Below, piece after piece: positions 1-6,087 of a stretch of 10,369 nucleotides of DNA (position 1 is the stretch's first letter; every line of letters begins with the position of its first letter). Both the position numbers and the translations under genes were made by a program. This stretch comes from Thiomicrospira sp. UBA5634 (GTDB lineage Bacteria > Pseudomonadota > Gammaproteobacteria > Thiomicrospirales > Thiomicrospiraceae). Below the pieces are notes generated by a model that was not told the origin of the DNA, ran no database searches, and saw only the letters and a list, made by a program, of their open reading frames with translations. The stretch is taken from positions 1 through 10,369 of the forward strand of contig DIJW01000207.1 of the NCBI GenBank assembly GCA_002421475.1, read 5' to 3'.

Positions 1-1590
1 GATCCTGATCAGTATTTAAGCATGATGTTGCAGTTGCGTTTGGGTGATCGTATTTCGCAGCGCGATATACTGCAGCGTATGGTAACGATGCAGTATACCC
101 GTAACGATTTTGAAATGTATCGCGGTACGTTTAGAGTGCGCGGTGATGTGGTGGATGTTTTTCCGGCTGAAGCAGAACAGTATGCGGTACGCATTGAGTT
201 GTTTGATGATGAAGTGGAAAGTTTATCTTGGTTTGATCCGCTCACCGGTGAGATTATTAATAAAGTGACGCGTATTACGGTTTATCCAAAGTCGCATTAT
301 GTTACGCCGCGTGATCGCGTGATAGAAACAATTGAAAACGTGCGAGTTGAGCTGAAAGAGCGTTTAGATGAGTTGCGCAGCCTTAATAAATTGGTGGAAG
401 CACAGCGATTGGAGGAGCGTACTCGGCTTGATTTAGAGATGATGATGGAGCTGGGGTATTGTCAGGGTATCGAAAACTATTCACGTTATTTGTCCGGCCG
501 GCCGGCCGGCGCACCGCCGCCGACCTTGATTGACTACCTACCTAAAAATGCGTTGATGGTGATAGATGAAAGCCACGTGACAATTCCGCAAATCGGTGGA
601 ATGTATAAAGGTGACCGTTCACGTAAAGAAAACCTAGTCAATTATGGTTTCCGCATGCCATCTGCAATGGACAATCGACCAATGAAATTTGATGAGTTTG
701 AGCGTTTGATGCCGCAAACGATTTTTGTGTCCGCGACTCCAGCTCAATATGAATTAGAGCATAGCTCAAAAGTAGTTGAACAAGTGGTGCGCCCGACTGG
801 ATTGTTAGATCCTTTGTTGGAAGTTCGTCCCGCGACCACTCAGGTTGATGATTTATTAGGCGAAATTCGTTTGTGTGTGGCTAAAGCTGAACGTGTTTTG
901 GTGACAACTTTAACTAAACGTATGGCGGAAGATTTAACTGATTATTTGGAAGATCATGGTGTTCGAGTGCGTTATCTTCATTCAGATATTGATACGGTAG
1001 AGCGGATTGAGATTATCCGAGATTTACGTCTTGGTGAATTTGATGTATTGGTGGGTATTAACCTGTTACGTGAAGGTTTGGATATTCCTGAAGTGGCCTT
1101 AGTTGCGATCTTGGATGCTGATAAGGAGGGTTTTTTGCGTTCCGAGCGTTCACTCATTCAGACCATTGGTCGAGCAGCACGTAATACCGAAGGTCGCGCT
1201 ATTTTGTATGCCGATAAAATGACCCACTCAATGCAAAAAGCAATTAGTGAGTCAGAACGCAGGCGTAATAAACAAGTCGAATTTAACTTGGCTCAAGGTA
1301 TTACGCCGACCGGTTTAAATAAAAAGGTTGCTGATATTCTGGAGCATTCACCCTATGCGACAAAACCTTTACGTAAAATGGATGAACATCGGGTGGCCGA
1401 GTCAGGGGGAGATTATGAGCAGCTTGATTTGGCACGATTAAAACCAGCGGAGTTGGCGCGAATGATTAAACAGACAGAAAAAGCCATGTATGCCGCGGCT
1501 AAGTCTTTGAATTTTGAAGAGGCCGCTCAGTTACGTGATCGACTTAAAACCCTAAAAGCAAATATGGTAGGAATAGGTGATTTGCGCTAG
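1..1590 (+). CDS. uvrB: UvrABC excinuclease subunit B, 5'-truncated by window edge
   Basis: Damage-recognition helicase-like subunit of nucleotide excision repair; with UvrA it verifies lesions, then recruits UvrC. The frame is open from base 1, giving 529 residues. By comparison with the roughly 673-residue E. coli protein, about 145 N-terminal residues, including the Walker A site, lie upstream of the window. Visible in order (fragment numbering): the UvrA-interaction region (about 1-110), conserved [16 protein letters not shown] before the DESH box at 189-192 (motif II), VSATP at 243-247 (motif III), [11 protein letters not shown] (motif IV), [13 protein letters not shown] at 352-364 (motif V), QTIGRAARN at 387-395 (motif VI), and a C-terminal UVR motif (about 481-519, with [12 protein letters not shown]) that contacts UvrC. 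No frameshift is seen. The promoter, and so any LexA control, is outside the window. A run of four CCGG units lies at 494-510. Identification is very secure. Confidence 0.98.
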   Translation, partial: DPDQYLSMMLQLRLGDRISQRDILQRMVTMQYTRNDFEMYRGTFRVRGDVVDVFPAEAEQYAVRIELFDDEVESLSWFDPLTGEIINKVTRITVYPKSHYVTPRDRVIETIENVRVELKERLDELRSLNKLVEAQRLEERTRLDLEMMMELGYCQGIENYSRYLSGRPAGAPPPTLIDYLPKNALMVIDESHVTIPQIGGMYKGDRSRKENLVNYGFRMPSAMDNRPMKFDEFERLMPQTIFVSATPAQYELEHSSKVVEQVVRPTGLLDPLLEVRPATTQVDDLLGEIRLCVAKAERVLVTTLTKRMAEDLTDYLEDHGVRVRYLHSDIDTVERIEIIRDLRLGEFDVLVGINLLREGLDIPEVALVAILDADKEGFLRSERSLIQTIGRAARNTEGRAILYADKMTHSMQKAISESERRRNKQVEFNLAQGITPTGLNKKVADILEHSPYATKPLRKMDEHRVAESGGDYEQLDLARLKPAELARMIKQTEKAMYAAAKSLNFEEAAQLRDRLKTLKANMVGIGDLR

Positions 1591-1631
1591 AATATTAAGG
1601 TTATACCTAAAATTTAGAAAAGGATGGGTGC

Positions 1632-2525
1632 GTGGCGAAGTTTCGTGAACAGTTTGAATGGATGAAAACGCCGCTGGCTTTGATGTTGGTCGGATTGCTG
1701 TCGTTTTCTCTGGCGTGGGCAGAAGCTGAGCCAGCGCCTGCATTGCAAGTTCAGCAAGCAATTGAACAAGGGCAGTTAGCTGCCGCCAAAAATATGTTGA
1801 ATGACCCTCGCCTTAACGAATTTGAACGTGGTTATTTGCAAGGTTGGATACATTTAAAAGAGCAAGACGAAAAAGTGGCTCTAGAAGTATGGCAATCACT
1901 TCGCCTAAAATATCCGGCAAATTTAGAGTTGGGCAATAATGTTGCAGTGCTGTTAATGCAGCATAAACGCTATGCTGACGCACAAAAAGTATTAGAACAA
2001 ACATTGCATGCCGATCGTCAGGTTTCTAAAGCATTAGATAACTTAAACCAGTTGTATAGTTATCAAGCACAGCAAGCCTATCAAAAAGTATTTCGTCGTT
2101 TAGAAGTGAACGCACCTAAAGGTGTTTGGCTGGCGTTAACTGAGAATTCTAATGTAGCAGTGGTTGAGTCCAATTTTGCACAGCAAGATGCGGTATTAAA
2201 CCAGCTGGAAAAATGGCGCCAGGCCTGGTCAAACCAAAATGTTAAAACCTATTTGGATGCCTATCATGAGAACTTTGTACCCGGTCAAGGACAAAGTTTG
2301 AACGCATGGCGTAATGCACGGACTCGAAGCTTAACAACACCAAGATTTATTGATGTGTTTTTAGCCGATATTCAACTTACCCCTTTAGCTGAAACCTTGG
2401 TGCGCGTAACATTTAATCAGCGTTACCGATCGGATCGGTTTCAGGATGAAGTGAAAAAAGTGTTATTACTCGAAAATGTGGCTGGACAATGGAAAATTGT
2501 GCAAGAGGTCATTACTAATGAATAA
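1632..2525 (+). CDS. Exported TPR-like protein with C-terminal NTF2-like (Csd6-C type) domain
   Basis: Probable periplasmic accessory protein for the L,D-transpeptidase encoded directly downstream. The GTG start at 1632 has AGGA at 1621-1624, 7 bases upstream. An in-frame ATG at 1662 (MKTPLALMLVG) would give a more classical signal peptide but lacks a clear ribosome site. Of 297 residues, about 11-30 form a signal peptide with an AWA-type cleavage site. Residues 35-150 are helical and TPR-like (AAKNMLND, GYLQGWIHLKEQDEKVALEVW, NNVAVLLMQHKRYADAQKVLEQTL). Residues 185-295 resemble the NTF2-like domain found at the C-terminus of Csd6-type L,D-transpeptidase family proteins (QLEKWRQAWSNQNVKTYLDAYHENF, then a GQWKIVQE strand). 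There is no catalytic YkuD motif here. The stop overlaps the next start by 8 bases, indicating translational coupling. The family assignment is from remembered sequence patterns; the function in cell-wall processing is inferred from context. Confidence 0.75.
   Translation: MAKFREQFEWMKTPLALMLVGLLSFSLAWAEAEPAPALQVQQAIEQGQLAAAKNMLNDPRLNEFERGYLQGWIHLKEQDEKVALEVWQSLRLKYPANLELGNNVAVLLMQHKRYADAQKVLEQTLHADRQVSKALDNLNQLYSYQAQQAYQKVFRRLEVNAPKGVWLALTENSNVAVVESNFAQQDAVLNQLEKWRQAWSNQNVKTYLDAYHENFVPGQGQSLNAWRNARTRSLTTPRFIDVFLADIQLTPLAETLVRVTFNQRYRSDRFQDEVKKVLLLENVAGQWKIVQEVITNE
2219..2228. repeat. CCAGGCCTGG palindrome, copy 1 (coding, TPR/NTF2 gene)
   Basis: Exact 10-base palindrome made of two abutting CCWGG pentamers. 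It is read as cag-gcc-tgg (QAW, residues 197-199). It is followed by TCAAANCAA, a tail shared with copy 2. Confidence 0.85.
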
Positions 2526-3618
2526 CAAACGCCACCAGGCCTGGTCAAAACAATTTTTATTAGCGGCATTATTAAGTGCCGGTATGCCAAGTGTTGCGCA
2601 TGATGATGCTAATCAATCTGCCCAGGCAGAAAAGATGCTAATTGAAACATTACGTAATGTTCAATCAATGCAGTTGCAAGAAGCCACTGCGCTAGCAAAA
2701 TCCTTAAGTGATAGTTATCCGGATTATCGCTTAGCGCAGTTGTTAAGTGCTGATTTGTTAGCAATTCAAGCTGGAAATTTTGAGTTAATTGAACGGATTC
2801 ACAAAGCTAATCCTCGTACAGTTGAACGCTTGAAGTCTGAAGCGGAGGTGCGTTGGCGTCATGCGCATAGTGATGATAATCAAGCCGATGCGGTATTGGC
2901 CAGTTCAGTATTAAAAGTAGGTGAACAACCCCATATTGTGGTCGTGAACTTAGCGACTAGTCGTTTATATTTATATGAGAATCGTGCCGGGCAGCTCAAG
3001 TTGTTGGCTAATTATTATATTTCGATGGGCACCGGCGGTGCAGGGAAACAACGTGAAGGCGATCGTAAAACACCTATAGGTGTTTATCATATTATTGATT
3101 GGGTGCCGGGCGAACGCTTGGCTGATTTGTATGGTACTGGTGCATTGCCACTAAATTATCCTAATATTTGGGATCAAGCGTTAGGTCGTACGGGTCATGG
3201 TATTTGGTTACATGGTACGCCAAGTAATACGTTTAGTCGTCCGCCGCAGTCCAGTCAAGGCTGTGTGGTGTTGAACAACCAAGAGATGGAAAGTTTGGTT
3301 TCGCAATTTAATATTGCGATGGCTACGCCTGTGATTATTCTTGATAAATCATTTGATGCGTCTTATTTTGAAGCAGAAAAGCTAGCTGTCTTAACCGAGA
3401 TTAATGCCTGGTTGGTTGAGCAGGGACAGCAATTTGATTGGTCGAAAGTCAGTGTCTATCGTTACCCAAGTGAAGAAGGATTGTATTATGCAACCTTTCC
3501 AGCAACGAATGATACTGAACATTTAGTGCATCAATATTGGCGTCGTGGTCATGATGGTGGATGGCAATTAGTATTGCAGACTAAAGATCCTATTATTATT
3601 AAAACCCGTTTGTCTTAA
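2518..3618 (+). CDS. Periplasmic L,D-transpeptidase family protein (YkuD domain)
   Basis: Cysteine enzyme of the YkuD family, acting on peptidoglycan stem peptides (crosslinking, lipoprotein attachment or its reversal). The ATG at 2518 is chosen over an upstream in-frame ATG at 2476 because AAGAGG (2503-2508) lies 9 bases upstream and it gives an N-terminal signal peptide (NNKRHQAWSKQFLLAALLSAGMPSVAHD). The protein is 366 residues. About 35-125 is a helical region. The YkuD domain spans about 137-276, with VVNLATSRLYLYE, the DRKTPIGVYHI box, and the active-site signature H232 ... SSQGC with C249 in GIWLHGTPSNTFSRPPQ-SSQGC. A tail of about 90 residues resembles the end of YafK/Csd6-type proteins (YRYPSEEGLY, WQLVL). 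It overlaps the upstream TPR/NTF2 gene by 8 bases and ends just before a strong terminator. Whether it forms crosslinks, anchors lipoprotein or is a DpaA/YafK-like hydrolase cannot be told from motifs alone. Confidence 0.9.
   Translation: MNNKRHQAWSKQFLLAALLSAGMPSVAHDDANQSAQAEKMLIETLRNVQSMQLQEATALAKSLSDSYPDYRLAQLLSADLLAIQAGNFELIERIHKANPRTVERLKSEAEVRWRHAHSDDNQADAVLASSVLKVGEQPHIVVVNLATSRLYLYENRAGQLKLLANYYISMGTGGAGKQREGDRKTPIGVYHIIDWVPGERLADLYGTGALPLNYPNIWDQALGRTGHGIWLHGTPSNTFSRPPQSSQGCVVLNNQEMESLVSQFNIAMATPVIILDKSFDASYFEAEKLAVLTEINAWLVEQGQQFDWSKVSVYRYPSEEGLYYATFPATNDTEHLVHQYWRRGHDGGWQLVLQTKDPIIIKTRLS
2535..2544. repeat. CCAGGCCTGG palindrome, copy 2 (coding, L,D-transpeptidase gene)
   Basis: Exact copy, extended to 12 bases as ACCAGGCCTGGT (2534-2545). 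It lies 16 bases after the transpeptidase ATG and is read in the same codon phase as copy 1 (QAWS, residues 7-10), within the positively charged start of the signal peptide. Confidence 0.85.
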
Positions 3619-3635
3619 GGTCTAACGGGGATTAT

Positions 3636-3660
3636 AAAAACGGGCATTAAGCCCGTTTTT
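3636..3660. terminator. Bidirectional intrinsic terminator between L,D-transpeptidase and M14 peptidase genes
   Basis: A perfect 10-base inverted repeat, AAAAACGGGC and GCCCGTTTTT, flanks the loop ATTAA. The GC-rich stem is followed by U-rich RNA in either direction. It lies 17 bases after the L,D-transpeptidase stop and 28 bases beyond the convergent peptidase stop, so it probably ends both transcripts. Confidence 0.93.
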
Positions 3661-3688
3661 GTTTTCATGTCTGACATAAAGATTACGT

Positions 3689-4561
3689 TTAGAAGTCAAC
3701 TTCGATCGGTTTAAGTTTATCTTCAATCCACACATTCATATCTTGCCATACTTGCAAAATCTCTTTTTCATTTGGTAATCGCCCAGCAGACTCAAGTTCA
3801 ATAGTCAAAACAGGGATATTCAAATACTCGCCAGCGTAACGCCCTAGAGAGCCTGGAAAAGTACCGAGTTGTTGCAGCTTTAAATGGCCTACACGATCAG
3901 GCCGAACATAGTCGGGACCGTCATAATCAACCAAGCCGTAAGGTGCATGGATTGAGATTATCGCATCCGGCCGAAATGCTTGAATCACACTAACCTGCCA
4001 TTGAGTTTCCGGTTCACTGGCCGGTCCGCCTCCAGGGTTACGTCGCGGATTACCACTGTAATAACGTTTCCAAAAAGGAATTGCGCTGGTTTCCCAATCT
4101 GGAGTAGGAAAATTGCGATTGATATCAACGCCATTGGCATTTTGGCGCTGTGCAGGGTTACGAAATAGACCGTCAGGGTTGGCTAGTGGTAAAAATAGCC
4201 AGTGATGATCTACTGCCTGTGCGTGCTGTTGAATTGCACGCATCCATAAGTAGGTAATACTAATGGCTGAATATTCATCGCCATGAACGCCTCCAATTGC
4301 AAGAACTCGGGCTTTTGGACGTTTGCCATCTTGCGGTAAAAACTCTTTGTGAACTAAGGGTCTGCCCTCAATACTTTTAAAATCATTGTGCTGTAATTCA
4401 AAACTTAGGCAGGGTTCATATTCAATTGTGCGTAGTTTTTGAGAAAGTTGTTGGCAGAATTGTTCAATGGCTGCCTTATCTTGAGGGGCTGCGTAACTGT
4501 AACCGCTCAGGATAAGATATAAAAAGCCTATGATGAATGCTAACGGGTTGATTTTAAACAT
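3689..4561 (-). CDS. Exported M14-family zinc carboxypeptidase, MpaA-like
   Basis: Metallopeptidase of the M14 family, closest in pattern to murein peptide amidase MpaA, which splits the L-Ala-D-Glu/diaminopimelate part of wall peptides. From the ATG at 4561 (290 residues), residues 1-25 form a signal peptide (FKINPLAFIIGFLYLILSGYSYAA), so it is probably periplasmic, unlike cytoplasmic E. coli MpaA. Zinc ligands are H93 and E96 in GGVHGDE and H205 in ISIHAPYG. NGVDINRNFP (N148, R149) is the substrate carboxylate site, and E255 in TIELESAG fits the catalytic glutamate. A TTG at 4573 is in frame, but the GAG ribosome-binding core overlaps it, favouring 4561. It is monocistronic, transcribed from the promoter at 4688-4716 and convergent with the L,D-transpeptidase unit. 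A role in wall peptide trimming or recycling is inferred from the neighbours and the export signal; the exact bond cleaved is not determined. Confidence 0.88.
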   Translation of the reverse strand: MFKINPLAFIIGFLYLILSGYSYAAPQDKAAIEQFCQQLSQKLRTIEYEPCLSFELQHNDFKSIEGRPLVHKEFLPQDGKRPKARVLAIGGVHGDEYSAISITYLWMRAIQQHAQAVDHHWLFLPLANPDGLFRNPAQRQNANGVDINRNFPTPDWETSAIPFWKRYYSGNPRRNPGGGPASEPETQWQVSVIQAFRPDAIISIHAPYGLVDYDGPDYVRPDRVGHLKLQQLGTFPGSLGRYAGEYLNIPVLTIELESAGRLPNEKEILQVWQDMNVWIEDKLKPIEVDF

Positions 4562-4687
4562 GCGGTGTCTCAAAACTTATTGATGCGTTATCAGTGCATC
4601 GTAGTTGATGATCCTAGGTTTTGTGGCTGTAATTATTAATAAACTTCAGCATTTAACAAAACGACGTTGGGGGCAGATTAATTTCGC

Positions 4688-4716
4688 ATTATAGAGACCA
4701 AATGCGGTTCGGTCAA
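4688..4716 (-). promoter_or_regulatory. Sigma70 promoter for the M14 peptidase gene
   Basis: On the minus strand, TTGACC (4716-4711) is followed by exactly 17 bases and then consensus TATAAT (4693-4688). Eleven of twelve positions match consensus with ideal spacing. Transcription would start near 4681, leaving an untranslated leader of about 120 bases before the ATG at 4561. The strong match suggests constitutive expression unless a repressor acts. Confidence 0.75.
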
Positions 4717-4791
4717 AAGTTTACTTGTTTGATATATTTGATTAAATTGGCCGAGATTAAGTAATCATTTATTATAGGTTTATTCACAGGT

Positions 4792-4820
4792 TTGACGGCG
4801 TATCTTGTTTACGATTTTAT
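4792..4820 (+). promoter_or_regulatory. Candidate distal promoter for the response regulator gene
   Basis: TTGACG (5 of 6 to the -35 consensus, 4792-4797), a 17-base spacer, then TTTTAT (4 of 6, 4815-4820). The start would be near 4827, about 170 bases before the regulator's ATG. The -10 and start region are overlapped by the inverted repeat at 4809-4832, an arrangement typical of repressor control. The -10 is weak, so this is tentative. Confidence 0.4.
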
Positions 4821-4832
4821 GTTTAATCGTAA
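4809..4832. promoter_or_regulatory. Operator-like inverted repeat TTACGATT-N8-AATCGTAA
   Basis: Perfect 8-base arms (4809-4816 and 4825-4832) around an 8-base spacer, so the centres of the arms lie 16 bases apart, near one and a half helical turns. There is no following U-tract, so it is not a terminator. Its position across a candidate -10 and start site fits a dimeric regulator binding site, possibly autoregulation by the Fis-type regulator encoded downstream. The binding protein is unknown. Confidence 0.45.
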
Positions 4833-4931
4833 TAACGTAGATCCGGTTGTGGCATTTAATTTTTGTTGTTTATTTCATTGGTGTTTGCATTTTAAAGGGC
4901 TTTTAGAGTTAGTATTGGTTAACTTTTCAGT

Positions 4932-4939
4932 GCTATAAT
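4932..4939 (+). promoter_or_regulatory. Extended -10 promoter element upstream of the response regulator
   Basis: A consensus TATAAT at 4934-4939 preceded by TG at -15/-14 (TGCTATAAT), an extended -10 that can work with a poor -35; no good TTGACA-like hexamer lies 16-18 bases upstream. A second TATAAT at 4946-4951 follows. The start would be near 4946, giving a leader of about 50 bases before the ATG at 4996. Confidence 0.55.
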
Positions 4940-4995
4940 CGGCAATATAATGATGGGCAAGCTTACGTATGCCTCAGTGGTCAAAGAGAAAAACA

Positions 4996-5628
4996 ATGAC
5001 AAAAACTCAGTTATTAATTGTTGAAGATGATCAAGCGTTGGCTAGGATGCTTTGTTCTGTATTGGAGTTGCGCGGATATCGCGTTGTAATGGCGTTGGAT
5101 CGCGATTCAGCGTTACTTGCCTTGCAGGCTAATCCACAATTGCGTTGTGTTATTCAGGATTTAGGCTTACCTCCAATGCCTAATTCATTGGAAGCAGGCT
5201 TGGAAACTATGCGCGAGATTCTTAAGTTAAGTCCCTCAGTTAAAATTATTGTTTTAACCGGTCGTGGTAAACAAGAAGCAGCGCTACAGGCGATCAAAGA
5301 AGGTGCGTTCGACTTTTTTGAAAAGCCGGTTGCGGTAGATATGTTGGTCAACGCAATTGAACGTTCGTTATTATTTGCCAATGCTGAACAAACTATGCAG
5401 GGTGAGGGTTTATATCCAATCCATTTTAATTCATCGTTAGAAGAAGATGGTTTAAAGGCAACGAAAGACTCATTTGAAGCCCAGCTGGTTCGAAGAGTAT
5501 TGGTTGAGGCGGAATACAATGTTAAAACCGCCTCTGAGCGTTTGGGTTTACGGCGGGAAAATTTGTATTACCTGATTCGGAAACATGGCATTGAGTTAGA
5601 TCGAGCTGGCGATTTTGCCGAAGTGTGA
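4996..5628 (+). CDS. Orphan response regulator, receiver plus Fis-type helix-turn-helix
   Basis: DNA-binding response regulator of two-component signalling. The ATG at 4996 has AAAGAG (4983-4988) 7 bases upstream and starts the receiver normally (MTKTQLLIVEDDQ); the in-frame ATG at 4969 adds nine unconserved residues. In the 210-residue protein the receiver spans about 4-125, with acidic pocket D11/D12, phosphoacceptor D55 (CVIQDLGLPP), T88 (VLTGR) and K110 (FFEKP). The extended loop after D55 (LGLPPMPNSLEAGLETM) resembles PrsR-type regulators tied to PEP-CTERM/exopolysaccharide systems. A linker (about 126-158) leads to a Fis-like helix-turn-helix at 160-201 (NVKTASERLGLRRENLYYLIRKHGIEL), as at the C-terminus of NtrC-class proteins. 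The central sigma54-activating AAA+ domain is absent and there is no GAFTGA motif. No histidine kinase is in the window. Targets and signal are unknown. Identification as a regulator is firm; the PrsR relation is a resemblance only. Confidence 0.9.
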   Translation: MTKTQLLIVEDDQALARMLCSVLELRGYRVVMALDRDSALLALQANPQLRCVIQDLGLPPMPNSLEAGLETMREILKLSPSVKIIVLTGRGKQEAALQAIKEGAFDFFEKPVAVDMLVNAIERSLLFANAEQTMQGEGLYPIHFNSSLEEDGLKATKDSFEAQLVRRVLVEAEYNVKTASERLGLRRENLYYLIRKHGIELDRAGDFAEV

Positions 5629-5631
5629 AAC

Positions 5632-5657
5632 GCTCAACCAGGCCTGGTTGAGCTTTT
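5632..5657 (+). terminator. Palindromic hairpin terminator with CCAGGCCTGG core, between convergent genes
   Basis: The 22 bases 5632-5653 form a perfect palindrome: GCTCAACCAGG followed by its exact reverse complement. TTTT follows on the plus strand. It begins 3 bases after the response regulator stop and lies 13 bases past the holC stop, so it is placed to end the plus-strand transcript, and perhaps the minus one, where the U-tract is poorer (GTTTC). The stem has no separate loop, so RNA folding would open the central bases. The core is the repeated word seen elsewhere in the window. Confidence 0.65.
5638..5647. repeat. CCAGGCCTGG palindrome, copy 3 (intergenic, terminator core)
   Basis: Exact copy forming the centre of the 22-base perfect palindrome at 5632-5653 between the convergent response regulator and holC genes. 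Confidence 0.85.
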
Positions 5658-5666
5658 GTCGAGTGT

Positions 5667-6083
5667 TTAAATCTTATGTACAATCGGTTCAAAGCCGGCT
5701 TGTTTGTATTCACGCCAACGTTGGCGACCTTTCTCTATAAGCTCCACCGACTGATCCAGTAATTCAATCGTACGCTGATAACGCGTAAATGGCGCATAAA
5801 AATCCGGATGCAAATTGATTAGTACATCATCACAAGGTGATTTAATGGTTTGTGCAAACAGTTGGATTGGCGCGTCAAGTTCGTGTGCAATAGCGTGTGG
5901 CATGTAACCTTGCGCCGGCAGTGACCATAATGTTTGGTCGAAACGCTGGGCGTCTTGTAATTGAGCAAAACGCACATCAACCCGACGTTGCTGTTGTTGA
6001 GTTTTAGCTAGTAATTTAGCTAAAAACCGTTCACGTGCGCTAAAGTCACTGCTATTGAGTACATAAAAAACCACATCTTGCAT
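5667..6083 (-). CDS. holC: DNA polymerase III chi subunit
   Basis: Chi links the polymerase III clamp loader (through psi) to single-stranded DNA-binding protein during replication. The 138-residue product (E. coli chi is 147) starts MQDVVFYVLNSSDFSARERFLAKLLAK and carries the family features FYVL near the N-terminus, a Q/D-rich middle with LWSLPAQGYMPHAIA, and the late segment DDVLINLHPDFYAPFTRYQRTIELLD. The ATG at 6083 is chosen because MQDVVFYVL matches the family start; a GTG at 6095 is in frame but would overlap pepA. It lies 4 bases downstream of pepA on the same strand, so it is co-transcribed. In E. coli valS follows holC; here a convergent response regulator follows instead. There is no sign of truncation. 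Confidence 0.93.
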   Translation of the reverse strand: MQDVVFYVLNSSDFSARERFLAKLLAKTQQQQRRVDVRFAQLQDAQRFDQTLWSLPAQGYMPHAIAHELDAPIQLFAQTIKSPCDDVLINLHPDFYAPFTRYQRTIELLDQSVELIEKGRQRWREYKQAGFEPIVHKI

Positions 6084-6087
6084 AAGA

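Larger units (their letters stand above)
4562..4995. other. 434-base divergent intergenic region, AT-rich, regulatory
   Basis: No convincing coding sequence on either strand. It separates the leftward M14 peptidase gene from the rightward response regulator gene and carries a near-consensus leftward promoter (4688-4716), a candidate rightward promoter with an overlapping inverted repeat (4792-4832), and TATAAT hexamers at 4934 and 4946 close to the regulator gene. No RNA gene or riboswitch fold was recognised by eye in 4562-4680. Confidence 0.7.

Noticed and set aside
1596..1610. Short inverted repeat AGGT-TAT-ACCT between uvrB and the TPR gene as a terminator
   Set aside because: The arms are only 4 bases with no U-tract; too weak to call.
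2476..2517. Upstream ATG at 2476 as the L,D-transpeptidase start
   Set aside because: It would overlap the previous gene by 50 bases and place 14 extra residues before the signal peptide; the ATG at 2518 has AAGAGG upstream.
4574..4680. A possible small RNA or leader element in the long peptidase leader
   Set aside because: No strong stem-loop followed by a T-tract and no known riboswitch consensus could be seen by eye.
4969..4995. Upstream ATG at 4969 as the start of the response regulator
   Set aside because: It adds nine unconserved residues, lies within 30 bases of the likely promoter, and lacks a good ribosome site, whereas the ATG at 4996 has AAAGAG at ideal spacing and begins the receiver normally.
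5154..5519. 121-codon open frame on the minus strand inside the response regulator gene
   Set aside because: It lies fully opposite a well-supported receiver/helix-turn-helix gene, has serine- and asparagine-rich low-information sequence and no family pattern.
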